Made by a program: the position numbers and the translations under genes. The notes beneath the pieces were generated by a model. That model ran no database searches. It saw only the letters and a list, made by a program, of their open reading frames with translations, and was not told the origin of the DNA. From contig BFEA01000058.1 in the NCBI GenBank assembly GCA_003427395.1, positions 3,026,636-3,064,342 on the forward strand: DNA of 37,707 bases, in the 5' to 3' direction. Position 1 is the first letter of the stretch, and the number at the start of each line of letters is the position of its first letter. This DNA comes from Chara braunii. Taxonomy: Eukaryota > Streptophyta > Charophyceae > Charales > Characeae. Positions 10,061 through 22,800 of the stretch are shown one piece after another.

Positions 10061-12049
10061 CGGAAAGCGTTGCCAAAGGTAAGGGGGTTCTAGTTAGGTC
10101 TACACAATATCGAGGAAAATTGGCAATGCATAGTGAAGGCAATCCCTTAATAGTGATTGATTATTCTTGGTGCAGAAGGAGTGGACCAGGTGGGATACCT
10201 GATACTTAGCCAATGAGGAGCACGAGTAAGAGGTAATCTAAAGAGTGAATAATATTTTGCTTAATGATTTTCGTAGAATTGAGAGGTAAAGGTATATGCA
10301 ACACTCAAATGAGTTGGAGCTGATTATTGAAGGGATTATACAAGTTTGGAGCAATTTGCCCCATGTACATGTGGTGGAGTAAACATGAAAAAAAGGTTTG
10401 TGAGGAAACTTGCATAAATTGGTAAAACCTTGTTATAACAACTATTCATCAACTTGCTTTGTAGGTCTCCCTCGGAGAATCAGTCTTGTTACCTTCTTGG
10501 ATTACTGGTTGCAGTATAGCCACCGTCTGACTGGGCGGAATAAAAAATCTTTGCCCGTGATAACAACATCCAAATAACAAACTTTCTTCTTAACCGATCT
10601 GTCAGAGTCAAAAATATGGTTTAAGAAGCAGAATTCCTCCCAAACGGAAAGCAAGTGGACATCCTCTGGATGAAGTCTCTGATGGTGACCCCATTAGCGG
10701 TCTGACTCCGGAGTCGAGGAATGGTTGTGAAACTCCAATGCTTTAGATGTAGCTGGCCGTTTGATTCTGTACACCAACTCTAGTAGGAGTGTTTGAACTC
10801 CAAGTGGATATAGGAGTGGTGGAAATACCACGGAGAGAGGATGGGGGGAGAAGGCGTGAAGTGGGATGAACAACGGGTTTTACTGAGCTTTTTGCCAACA
10901 GAAAACCAGGGGAAGAAGGGTCAGTGATACATTGCACATACAGTGAGAGGGTTGATCTTTGAGGTGATATGAACGGATCGAGACAGAGTCGGATTCCACA
11001 ATCCCCTATTGTCTAACAAAAAACCACAAGCTTGATAAAAAAAGGGTTCGATCGGGCCATTTAGGTGGATTGGTGCAAGAAAGCAAAACGAGGCAAAAAA
11101 AACAAATAACAATTGTATTGGTTCCTAAGAATATGGGCCAATAATCGTCAGGTGGCAGCAATACACAATTCAAGAGGCTTGGAGTTTGCAAGGTGGATTA
11201 TAGAATTAGACAATACTGGGAGGTAGGTTGGGAGGGTAGGTTAGTAAGGACATGGTAGGGACTAAAGCACTCGGTTAGTATAAAGAAGGCTAGAGAGTGC
11301 TAACTAACAGCACTCGCTTCTGTAGGGACGCAGTGGTCCGATAGGAGAGTGTTAGTACCGGGTCCCACAATCGGTAGCCAAATTAGGCCGGTAGTATAGG
11401 TTAGATTACGACAAGTTTGTTCAGGAAGGAGATGATGGAGTTGCTGAAGGTTATCTGAGCTATGTCGAAATTTAGTTAAAGACAATTCATTGAGGTATCA
11501 AGCTGTTTTTGGGTCCTGGTTCTGCCAGACCAATAAGTGAAACTGGCTAATGCTGCCAGGATAACTCCGCATTGAATTGCGAGATCCCCGCCCTCGATTC
11601 AAATTGAATTCCTTTGTTATAGAAAAAAGAAAAGAAAACAAAAAAAGAGATCCCGTCGAGGGAAGACAAGACAATTGGGAAAAGTACATTCAAATTCTTC
11701 CCATAAGGGTGCAACTGCACCCTAGAAGAGTTGAGCCTATGTATGCACTATGTATGTGCTACCTATATACTATGTGTATGGCGTAGTGTGGCTCTGAGTA
11801 ATGACAGGTTTGCTCAGTGGAGATGTGGTGTGAGCTCTTCCTCAAGGAAGGAGGAGAGACAAAAGATGGCACGAAGGCGCAATGCATAGGACTCCGTCCA
11901 ACCAAAACTGCTCAACAGCTCTGCTCAGGTTTTCAGAACCTTCCTGCTGGATTGCTTGTGCATGCGCACAGCAAACTAGGAAAGAACTTCCTTAGTTGAC
12001 TTCTGCCGTCGATGCATGTGATCTACGGCTGAACTACGTGGCTGGGGTC
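10061..12049. other. About 2 kb without a recognisable gene
   Basis: Frames are short (under about 70 codons) on both strands and overlap each other. The left part may be more of the decayed LINE. A purine-rich AAAAGAAAAGAAAAC stretch lies near 11620. I see no RNA gene or intact element. Confidence 0.4.
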
Positions 12050-12741
12050 AATATGCCCTGTTGATGGTCACTCCAGCTGCCGTCGGCGGAGGGGTTTGGT
12101 CGCCTGTCGATGGCAGGCGGCATTTCTGGGCAGAGCGGAAAGTCTGTTGAGGAATTAAATTAACTTTCCGGTCAGAGACGGGGTAGCTGGGGCCGCCATC
12201 GGGGAGCGATGCGGCCGAGGACGCGGTTTGGTTGATAGCGCCGGAAACAGGTCTTTTTGGCTCGGTTACCGTGGCAGGCTGCCTGCGGCATTACCGGGCC
12301 GGAGGCGGGGGAAAAGGTAGACAGATCAAAATTGGACGCGGCAATTTGGTCGGGCTGGTTGGCTGGCTGGCTGGCTAGCAAGAGGCGCGTGGTTGGGTGA
12401 AAAGGCTGTGGGAGCGAAATTGTGCGGCAGAACATGGAAAGGAGGGAGAGTCCATGGACGACGGGTTGGGCAGCCGGTGTGGTAGGGGGTGCTGCAGCGG
12501 AGTGAAGGGAATGAAAACCCGAGGGATCGTAGAGAGCGCGGCGGAATAGAAAAGAATTGATCGATCTCGAGCCGCCGCCTCGGGGAGAGCCAGGTTGAGC
12601 CGGGAAGAGGAGCGGAGGGAGTCGGGTGTGCGTGCGCTGATCAGAGTTGGGAGGGAAAGGAGGGTGGAGGGGAACGTCACCTCGTCGCTGGAAGTGGTCG
12701 GGCCAAGCCGACTGATCGAGAATTCAGGCAGTGGGAGTGAG
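12050..12741 (+). promoter_or_regulatory. GC- and CpG-rich region upstream of the Alba gene; probable promoter/5' UTR
   Basis: This stretch is much richer in GC and CpG than the AT-rich DNA to its left and lies directly upstream of the Alba start codon. It contains repeated GGCTGGCTGG units near 12355-12375. At 12741/12742 there is a strong donor-like GAG|GTACGT. No convincing TATA box was found, so the transcription start is not placed. The assignment rests on position and composition. Confidence 0.4.
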
Positions 12742-13175
12742 GTACGTACTCTGCTAAGGTTTGGATGGAACGTAAGCCAACGTGAGCTAGTGGGGTAAGG
12801 CGAAAATGGGTGGCGATGTTTCTGGCTGTTAGCTTGTTTGGCTCCTTTCGCCTTATTTTTGTGTCTATTGTACGCCTTCTTTCCGTTTCTTTAATCAGCG
12901 GTTCGTTTTCTTGTTCTCTGATTTAGGTCTTTAAATTTCTGGGGGTTTGATTTTTCATTGATCGCTTGCTTGCCTGATTGATTCGGTGATTGGTTGATTG
13001 ATTGATTGGCTTTCCCACTTCATGTTTGGTGCGGGTATTTGGGATTTTGTAGTGTGCGTTCACGTTTGCGCGATTGCCCTTACGTTCTTCTGTCTGTATG
13101 TGCGTTCTTGAATGTTGTGCGCATCTGATGACAAGTATTCGGGTCGTTGACGGAGCTGAAGTATACGTAAACACT

Positions 13176-13255
<80 letters not shown>

Positions 13256-13651
13256 CGAGGGAGGGACGAGGGAGTAAGGCGGAGGCCACGAGTTAGTGAA
13301 GTGCTCACGGGTGCGTTTCTGTCTACTCTCTTCGATGTGTGCACCCACCTTGCTTTTGTGTCCTTATCCGCATGAGCCGCGCGTTTTCTATTATTGATCA
13401 GTCGCGGAAGGAGGTGACGTGAGCTGTGTGGGTGCTTAAAGTCAAAGGATCTTAGATGGCGCCATCGAGCGATTAGTCATGAGGGAGTGGTAAACGGGAA
13501 GAGAGGGAGTGGGAACACGACCGAGCATGGTGAAACTCGGCGGAAGCAATTGGACACGATGCGCGGGAAAAGTGTACGGAACTGGTTGATGGAGAAGAGA
13601 TATGAGGGCGGGTGTCCTGACTGACATTTGCGGGCTATGTGAATTGCGCAG
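12742..13651 (+). other. Candidate 5' UTR intron of the Alba gene
   Basis: A good donor (GAG|GTACGT) at 12742 pairs with an AG acceptor, GAATTGCGCAG, at 13651, 33 bp before the ATG. T-rich sequence at 12830-13030 is intron-like, but the acceptor lacks a strong pyrimidine tract. Leading 5' UTR introns are common in plants. A single long first exon is the alternative. Confidence 0.3.
13183..13252. repeat. Perfect (AG)35 microsatellite
   Basis: Seventy bases of uninterrupted AG follow a short ACACAC stretch. It lies about 430 bp upstream of the Alba start codon, inside the possible 5' UTR intron. Confidence 0.97.
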
Positions 13652-13684
13652 GTCTGAAGCGGGAGCTGTTCGACGGATATCAAA

Positions 13685-13807
13685 ATGGATCGCTATCAGA
13701 GGGTTGAAAAACCCCGTCCTGAGACGCCAATCAGCGAAAATGAAATTCGGATAACGACGCAAGGGAAGATGCGGAACTACATCACGTACGCGACGACACT
13801 CCTACAG
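13685..13807 (+). CDS. ALBA: Alba coding exon 1
   Basis: Encodes residues 1-41, from the start codon to the YATTLLQ of the first Alba helix. It ends CTACAG|GTCTTT in phase 0. The ATG context is TCAAAATGG, with A at -3 and G at +4. Confidence 0.95.
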
Positions 13808-16800
13808 GTCTTTCAATCCTTCATGCCTTCCCTGTGCCTGCACCTGTTCTCTTTGCCCCCCTTAAATTGTACAGGTTTTTTCAATTGTATGTGTAGTGCT
13901 GCAACATCTTGTCCAGTTTCGGCTTGATTGTTGGCACGTGCATGGTCGTCCGTTACGAATGCAAACGAGGTTCCACGCCATCCTTTCTGCATTCTCATGT
14001 CTTAGTGTCGCTCAATTGCTGTACTGCAATGCACCGAGTATTTATTTCCCTTTGCTAATCATGGTGGTGTGTCACGGCGGTCTTGCTAGGAGATGCTGGT
14101 GGATTTGGTCGAGCTCTTGTTTTTAGGTTTTTGCATATCTTGTGGTGAGTAATTGAAAAGGGTTGGTATTATGCGGGGCGAGGGGCTCCGAGTCGGCGTT
14201 CGAAAGCGGGCGACCTATCCGTTTTCCGGCTTCTACCCTTCGTGATCGGGTGCAGCAGGGGGGCGCTGGATGTCTGTGCCAGGTAGAAATAGCTGGGTGA
14301 AATTTGAGGGGCCTAGACAGGGCCTCCACATGTTGTAAGGAAGAACCCGTCCTCGGAAACGGATGGGGTCGTGGGCGGAAGTGATGCATTCTTTTTTGAG
14401 GTCCATGTGCAACGCGGTGTCTTATCTTTTGCATCGATTTGGGTGTCAAAAGCTGGCTGGAGTAAGGGATGTTGATCTCGGCTTTGCGGTCGTGTATTAG
14501 GGAACTTGGAGGAGTGTGGTCGAACGATATTTTGCAGGGTTTCCATGGTGCCCCTGTAACGTGGACATGCTGTAAATGAGGCTGATAGATGAAGGAATGG
14601 ACTGTAGAGAGAAAGGTGCAGGTATGGGTTGCCGCTTCAGAGTAGGTTTGTTCAGGTCGTGTGTTGTCGATGAAGACCTTTTACGCACTGTATATTTAGT
14701 CTTGCAATCAAGGAGGGACCTGATGTTCTTTCGATGAATTTCCGTAGTGCAGTGTGGGTGTCGCGTTCTGTACAGATGCGCGGGAATTGGTAATCCCCCT
14801 TTTGTTTGGGCTGTATTCCAGTGACAGGAAATGTTGATTGCTACCGTGTCATGCAGTTCCTGGCTCGTGGTAGGAGCAGGTCGATGATCGGCCGGGACAT
14901 AACTCTTCTCCTTGTCGATCCTAGTTATCTGTACTAGATCTTAGTTGTTATCTTTATGATGATTGTTCGTTAGAGGATGTGTTGTGCGGCCGGTTGTGCA
15001 CAGTGCGGCTCTCCCAAACTTGTGAGTACGTGTCTTAATCATTTGTGGCTCCCTGGATGAGATATTATCTCGCGTGTCTGCCGTGTACATCGTGATTTTC
15101 TTTGAGTGTGGGTACTATCTGTCAGCTCACGTGCTCGGTCCTGAAGAGCGTGAAGATATATCAGGAGGTTGTCTTGAAGTCACGAGTGGAAGCCTTTGGG
15201 CCTCATGCCCGTCGTACGGTTGTTGGGGGTGCTTGGTGTTATGTTCTTACGAAATTGGGCGGGCCTTGTTCTCTCGGCATGGGTTCAATTCCTGACAGTT
15301 CGATCTCTGTGTGGAGTTGGATTCCACAACTGAATTGTTGTTTTGTGGTATCTATTGATTTTTACGGCTGCCGAATTGGGTTCTTGTCATCATTCTTCGT
15401 GTTACTTTCGCTGCCGATTGACTTCGAGTGGCAATGGTCCGTTTAGTTTCGAGTTGACCTACACGTGCGGGGTTTCCTTTCGTCTCCGTCTTTTCATTTG
15501 TTTGGTTTCTTCAAAAGTTTCCCATTATTGTTGTCTGAAACTTGGGCATACTCTCGTTGTGGCGCAGGTTTGTCCGTTGCTCGAGTCGATAGTATCGCGT
15601 CCGCGAGCTCGTCTGTTGTTTGATTTACCTCTTGCTGCTCACAGCGCGCATGCAAACACAGCGCGGATCTTTGTTTTGCAAGGGGACATTTGTTTTCATG
15701 CGAATGTAAATGAACGACATTCTTTGTAGCAGTGCTTTCGATGCCACCTCGTCGGGGGCTGTCTTGACGTGTTGTCTTTTGAGGTTGTACCTCGTTGTCG
15801 GGCTCAATCTCGGAACGCGGTCTATGCCATTATCTTGTGCACAGGATCAATATCGATAAGTTGTCGGGGTACGCTCGGTGGAGTGGAAGCATCCTTTTAG
15901 GGAATCGACCTTCAATTCATTTTTACATGCGTAATCTTTTGTAATACGCTGCCTGTGTACTCTGCCCTTCATCCCTGCCGTCCTCTTCCCGCCCAGCTGT
16001 CCCGCACGTATTCTTCCCGCTCTGCCGCCCTGCTGTTCCTCTCCCTTCCCTTGCCTTACTCACCCCTCCTGTCGTCTTCCCTCTTTTCCCTGCCGTCAGC
16101 CCTCCCCTCCTATTCTCTGCCGTCCTCCCTCCTTCCCTCCCCTGCCGTTCTTCGTCCGCATATGGAGTCCCGCCGTTCCCCCTTCCCTGTCCTGCTGTCC
16201 TTGCTGGTCAAGGGTCCCCTGACATTCTCTTCCCTGTGATACATAGCCATTGCTACCCTTCTTTGTTTCCCTTCCGTCGTCCTCTCTCGCGGTTTCGTGC
16301 CGTCGTTCTCAATTCCCGTCCTCCTGGTTCTTCTTCCTTCCTCTGTCGTCCTGCGACAATACTTCTCTCTTGGTCTTTTACTTCTTCGCTTTCCTTTCTT
16401 TTGCCGCCACTTCTCTGTCCCCCCTTTCCTTGTCTGTCCACTCCTCACAAGTGCCGTACCTTCCGCCCTTGGGCTTTTTTTTCGTACTGTCGCCCTACCT
16501 TCCCTTTGCTGTTGCCCTTCCCTCCTTTATCGTTGCTTCCTCCTCTTTTACTGTTTCCCTCTCTCCTTCACTGTCGGTCGCCCTTTCCTTTATTTTTAAC
16601 TTCCCTGCCCATCACTGTCGGCCTTCCTCCGCCATTGTCCTGCGTTCCATTCTTTTCTTCCGTTTCCTTCCCCTGTGATGTGTCTAGTTCTTTTCTTGCC
16701 CTGGCATTGTCCCTCTATTCCACTTCATCTCGTCGTCGTGTTACCTGATGGGCTGTCGTCTCGCCACCCTTGTCTCGGTGGTTTTTCCGCTCCGGTCACA

Positions 16801-19800
16801 CTTCTTGCCATTTTCCATTTCGAGGTCCATCATAAATGGTCTCTTCTTTGCCCGGTTTCCTTCGCTCTCTCCGCACCTCGACGTTTTTCATTGCTGTCCA
16901 CCTCTTCAAGGACGCTCACCCTTTCAGTTTTACCCACATAGTCTGTGCCGCACGCCGCTTGCCCCCTTTCTGTCGCTCGTCTTTATGGCTCCTTCCTCAC
17001 CGCGTCGAGCTTGCCCATGCCGTCCCCTCTTGTACTCCCTTAAATTCACCCCATGCTCACTTCGAGGCAATCCATGAGCTTCACTCGGTCTGCCAGCACC
17101 TTCCCTTCGACCTGCTCCTCTGCACGAGTCATCCCAGCTACTCTGGAGCTGCGTTTACCCCTCGTTCTCGCTTCCCCTCCGCTTCTTTGCTTGTTTCGTC
17201 ATGCCATCTCTCTCGCGCGTCCTTTGTATCCCCTCTCCGCTTGTCTTTCAAGTGATTGTTATTGTACCTTCACGTGATCCCATCTCCTTCAGATAATCAC
17301 TGCATATCGTATCCAGTGATTCCTTTCCTTTTCGTGACTTCGTCCTCACCTGCTTCTTCTTTCGCTCCATCCCTGCTGCCCTCCTTGATTTCTCACTCTT
17401 GTGCTCTTACTACGGCCTTTTTTGCTTATTCCGCTCTGTCGCCTTCTGTGTTTGGTCTCTCCCTTCCGCCGCCTTTCGCCCTGTGTGTTTGGCCTCTCCC
17501 TACAGCTCGGCTTTCCTGCTCCTTTGCCATTTGTCCTGTTTCCCTCCGCTCTCTCTATGGGCTTCTCTGCCAGATATTGCTCTTTTTACTCTGGCCGTCT
17601 TCGCTTGTTCCTCCCTCTTTTTTGTTTTTTTTCGCCCACCTACTTCTAATTAGCAGTCTGTTGGGTGCCGACGTCACGTCCTCGCGTTTGTTTCTCGACG
17701 GTTCATTAATTGCCTCGTGGTTTCTCCAGTCGTCGCTACAGTCGCTTTCGCTCTTCAATGTCCGCATCTCTCTGCTATGTTGACCGTCGTCTCGTGCCCC
17801 ATCTAGGCTGGGTGTCAGCATGTGTTGGCAGTGTCATTCTGGTGCTCAAGCGTCTGTCAGCCCCCTTCATTTAGAAGTCGTCCACTACACGTCTCACCCC
17901 TCGTATGGTTGTCGTTTATTACGACGTGGTGTTCTCGTAGTCACCGTGGTACGCAATTCTGCCGCCTCACATGACGAAGTTGACCCTTATCTGCATGCAT
18001 GCTCTCAATGCATTAATTATCGAGGTTCCTTATGCGTACGGGACCACGTTTGCAGTCGTCTCTTCACGCGCTGCCTTCATCCACAGCAATGTCGCTGTCG
18101 GCCCGAATGCGGTTGTCGCGATGTTGGCGCATTGTTGCCGTCGCCCCGAATGCGGTGGTTTATACCGCATACAGGCGGCGCCCTTCCGTGTCGGCGCCCT
18201 TCCGTTTCATGGCTTTGTTGCACCCAATGCATATGGCGCCCGTCCATAACCCAGCAAATCGCCGACGGCTGGAGTTTCCAATGATGTACGTGCTCGCCGT
18301 GACTTTTCGCGTCCTATCGCATGTTGCGTAGTGTTGTGAATTACCAATTTCGACGGTCCTTCTGCTTTCAATGTTAACTGTACACCCGCTATTTCGATGG
18401 TGCTTATCAAAGCGATTGTCCTTGTGCCAGTTCGTTGTGTATGATGTCCACAGCAATGTTGGTCTTTGCCTGTCGTCAGATAGCCTACATTTGGGTAGTC
18501 CTTTCAGGATTCGCACCGATTGCACCGATTTACCCGGGAACGCGATAATCTTATGCTCCTATTCACTCGGAAGAGTAATCTTATGCTCCTATTTACTCGA
18601 AAGAGGGCATTATAGTCAGTAAGCTCGTTGTGATGTGTGGGCGGTTTTGCTCTATTACGTTTCTATTGACGAGTCTTTGTAATGGGATGATCAGCTAGTA
18701 GTTCGTGATGACGGAGAGCCTTATTGGTACATTGAGGTGAGTTTTTGGGCTAGGGGATCTCAAATAGTCTTCTCATGTATTTGGATTGAGTGCGCACTCG
18801 TTGTGGGAACTAGTGAAGGGGAGTGGTTTGTACTGCTCCTGCGTTGTGTGTACTCTGTCGCCTTTTTTTGGTGATAGGTAATTGCTGTCGATGATGGTCT
18901 TAGTATGTTCGAGGAGAACGAGAACGATTTATGTAGAGGAATACCGTGCATACCTTTTGAGTGCAGCTTGGACGTCTATGGGACACCAACACGCTCTTGT
19001 CTGTGAAATGGCTTACGGTGAGCATCTTTACAATATTTCATGGGATTGTGCTGCATCTATGGTTTTCTGTTGTTTCGTTCCTCGGATGTTTTGTGGGACG
19101 TTTACGTCACATGTCATTTCTTTGGTGCTGTGCTGTGCAGGAAAAAGGGGCAACGGAAATCGTTCTGAAAGCGATGGGCAGGGCCATCAACAAGACTGTG
19201 ACGATTGCGGAAATCATCAAGGTGAGGCCTGTTCGAGTCTGTATCAGTTCTCGGGCCGGTAGATGTTATCGTTCCGACGGGAACAGCTCTGACAACATTA
19301 TATCATGTCGCGGGGATCATATCGCGGGTGTACTTTCAGTTTTCCGCGTTCGCTACGGTGAACCATTGTCGTATGTGCGACACAACATGGGAATAAGTAG
19401 CGGATCCATGGAGATTCGTCTGAATGTGTTTTGATTGTTTTGTCATCTGGTACAGCCCAGTCCAGTGGCTAGGGCTTCGCCAGTTTCATATCTCTGCCCA
19501 GTCCAGTGAGATCGCTTATTTGCCTCTTTGTACAGCCCAGTCCAGTGGCTAGGGTCTCGCCAGTTTCATATCTCTGCCTTCGATGCATTGCTTCTGTGCC
19601 TCGTGAGGAAAACCTTATCAATGCGCCGATTCCTACCTGCGGGGCGGGGGGGGGGGGGGTCGGGTAGGGGCGGGGGAAATGTGGTGAGGACGGCGGGGAG
19701 CATGATGTCTTGTAGGAAATTTTGATTGAAGTTCTTCCGTCATCTGTCGGGCTACCATCATGTGTATTTTTGTAGGAGCCCAACAACTAATGGATGTTGC

Positions 19801-22800
19801 TGATTATATGCCTTTTCTGGTGGCGATGTTAAAGAAAGTGAGTGATACGGTTCTACCAAATGGCCATGGTAACGAAGTTTCAGAGGATAACGTCGCACAA
19901 GAGCGGTGAGGGCACGAAAGGATTGGGAAATAGCGTGGGCGTAGTGTTTTGGAAGCAAGGATTGTGCGGTGCTACAGATATCTTATGGACCATAAGGTCT
20001 CAACGGCAAGTAGTTGTTGTTGTGTAATGAGCCGTGACGCACCTGTTAGTATTCTTACTGACGCGTGTTATTTGACACTGTTCAGCTGAGAACCGCATCT
20101 TTCATTCGCCGCCCGCGTGTATTGTAGTCCTTGACCCGCCTCGTAGTCTCACACTTCATGAAGTGTGGAGGTGTTCGACTACTGTTGTCCGCCATGTAGA
20201 GCTCTAATAATAAAAGTCATCCCGGTGGTTCGCGAGTGCATGCTGTGTGTAGCGTGGAATTCTTAGTGATGAGGAAGTTGTTGTGAGTGTCACTTCCCAT
20301 GTTGGGTGTGTTTTGCTCTGCTGTGATCGTGTAATGCATGGTTTTAGCTCAACGAGTCTCTTTACTGGCAGAGTCAATGATTAATCCTGAAAGGCGCGAT
20401 GGCTGTTTTTTTGAAGTCGGGGTGAAGGTGTGAGATATGTTGCAGGCAGGTTGTACAGACGGTTTTCGTGAAAAACGCTGAGAAGGGATGGACGGATTTA
20501 TGGGGTTGGCTGAAGTTGGGACACCATAGTGGAATCCGACGACGCAATAATTGTTACAGCTTCTAAGGCCTTGTTCGATAATGGAAAGCCCCAGCGCCTG
20601 GTTTGATAATGGGAAAGCTTGTATGTGTATGGTTTCCTGACGTTCACTTGGGTTCCCTGCTGTAATTGGTTTTTGTGCACTTATGCAGCGCCGTGTAGCT
20701 GGTCTTCACCAGATCACGACAATTGGTTCGACTGATATCACAGATCTGTGGGAGCCCTTGGAAGAAGGCCTTAACAGGTGATAATTCTTTCCTATATTGG
20801 AGCACGTGTCCACTGATGGTTCATTGTCGTTCTTATCTTGCACAGGTGAACATTCTAGCGTGTTTTGAGTACATGTTGGGCTGGTGGATCGCCGTTGGTC
20901 TTACGTGGAATGCACGTTCTTCATGATTGCATTGTGCACGTGGTGAACTAACTCGAGATTGCCGCTCGATTTGTTTCATCCTTTGCGATTCGCTGCTGGC
21001 AGGTTGGAGACCACGCGTCATGTGTCGATGACGACGATCATACTGTCAACGAAGGAGCTGGACAAGACATCTACCGGGTGCGTGTTTATCGGCTATATGA
21101 GAGTTTGAGTGTCAGTTGTGTGCATATGCACTTCTGGATTGGACCATGTTGATAAGAGTATGGAGCCGGAAAGTATGGAATATGTGGAGGACGCGGTGGC
21201 TCACCAAGTTTGTGTTGGCGTTGTAGTGTCGAGGTGCTGTCGCTTGTTGTAGTACCGAGTGGATGGTATGGCTATTGTGAATTGCTCTCGTTGTCTCGGT
21301 TAATGGTTCGGAGCGTTTATCTTGTGGCGAAATTGTGACTTGAAATGGGGCGTGAAAGTGAAAATGAGGTGTCACCTTCTTGGGGCGACAGAGGATTGAA
21401 GCTGTGCTTGTTCTCATTGTGGAGGAACACAGTCGTTTGGTCCTTTCTGAAAGTCGGCAAAATTGACGCCTGGGCATACGTTGATTTCACTTGTAGAATT
21501 TTCGTGTACGGTCGCCGGTGACAGCGCAATGTGAAAAGTGATGTCTCAACGGCGTGAATTGTACGTGTCTGCTGGAAAGACTGTTTCAGTAATGTCTGGA
21601 TTTTAGTGTTTGTTCTTGCCACTACAAGGGCGAACGACCCTCACGCGACTGTTTTTTGTGGGCATACAGGTATCAACCTCCACTGCCACCAGATCAAGTG
21701 AAGCCATTGGCGGAAATCGACTACGAGGGAGGTAATCTCTCTCCACGCGAAGAACGACTCCCAATTTTTTGTTGGAGGCTCTGCCCCTTTATTCCAATGT
21801 ATCCGGCTCAACACGTGATTTGCTAAATGATTCTTTACGAATTCCTATCGATATTTTGCGTTACACGCTCTCAAAAAATTGTGCGAGTTTTTTTATTATA
21901 AGAAGTGATTCAGCTGGCTCAATCACCACTGCAGACTCTAATTGGCCAATCTTTCCGAGATTTGCGTCTGTAAGTTCGTTGGAAATGTTTGATCGTGAAT
22001 ATTCAATATTGCCTCTGTATCAGAATTGCGCTCTGACTTGAGGCAGGTGCATTCGGAAATGGATCCGCTTTCTAAAGCGGACAGGTATCAGAATTGCGCT
22101 CTGACTTGAGGCAGGGGCATTCGGAAATGGATCCGCTTTCTAAAGCGGACAGGTAGATTGATGTACGGAAAGACCTCTCGCTCAGCCTACGGTACGGATA
22201 ACCCACTACGACCACAATGCGGAGGGAGTGCAGCACATGTCGAGTGAACAATCTATGAAGTGTAACACTAAGAATTGGTCCTGTGTAACGCAGATGAAAT
22301 TGTATTGTACACCGGATCGGTGGTAGAAGAAACTCCTCTTTTGTCGTCTCCCATTGATACCCTAATCGTACCACGATATGTACACTAAAGAGGGAGGGGG
22401 GGGGGGGGGGGGAAGGGGGGGCTTTACCACATTGTTTGAACAATAAAAAAGAAAGTCTACCAGTAGAAGTCAGGCATTTGTAGTGCAGGTTAATTGTTAC
22501 TTGAATATTGGTCGAGGGCAGCGTAGGCGTGAGTTTTTGTTTAAACCTGCATGGAAGCTTGTGTATTCTGCAAAACTTGGAACTCAGTCCGCACAGCTCT
22601 TCGTCATGAATGCAGCGTATTGATGCGAATCGCGGCAGTCATAATCGAGGTCAGCTCCTTGTCGAACTGCGTTGAACGGGTGCCTTTTGAGTATGGATGG
22701 ATATGCCGCAAAATGTGCTGCTGAATTTGTCGTCCCTATTGCGGTGGTGAATGCAGCGTTATATAGCGAGTCAACCTTTTCCATTCAATGATGCCCTTGA

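Noticed and set aside
13060-13344. Ser-Leu and Arg-Glu repeat frames around the (AG)35 tract
   Set aside because: Pure microsatellite translation.
15280-15300. GGGTTCAATTCC resembling a tRNA T-arm
   Set aside because: No matching acceptor stem, D-arm or anticodon arm at the required spacing.
16236-17783. Several long Ser/Leu/Pro-rich frames (up to 175 codons)
   Set aside because: They arise from C/T bias in intron 1, overlap each other in all frames and show no conserved motif.
21769-22041. 90-codon frame inside intron 5
   Set aside because: No known domain, and it ends inside the 68-bp duplication; including it would disrupt the Alba tail.
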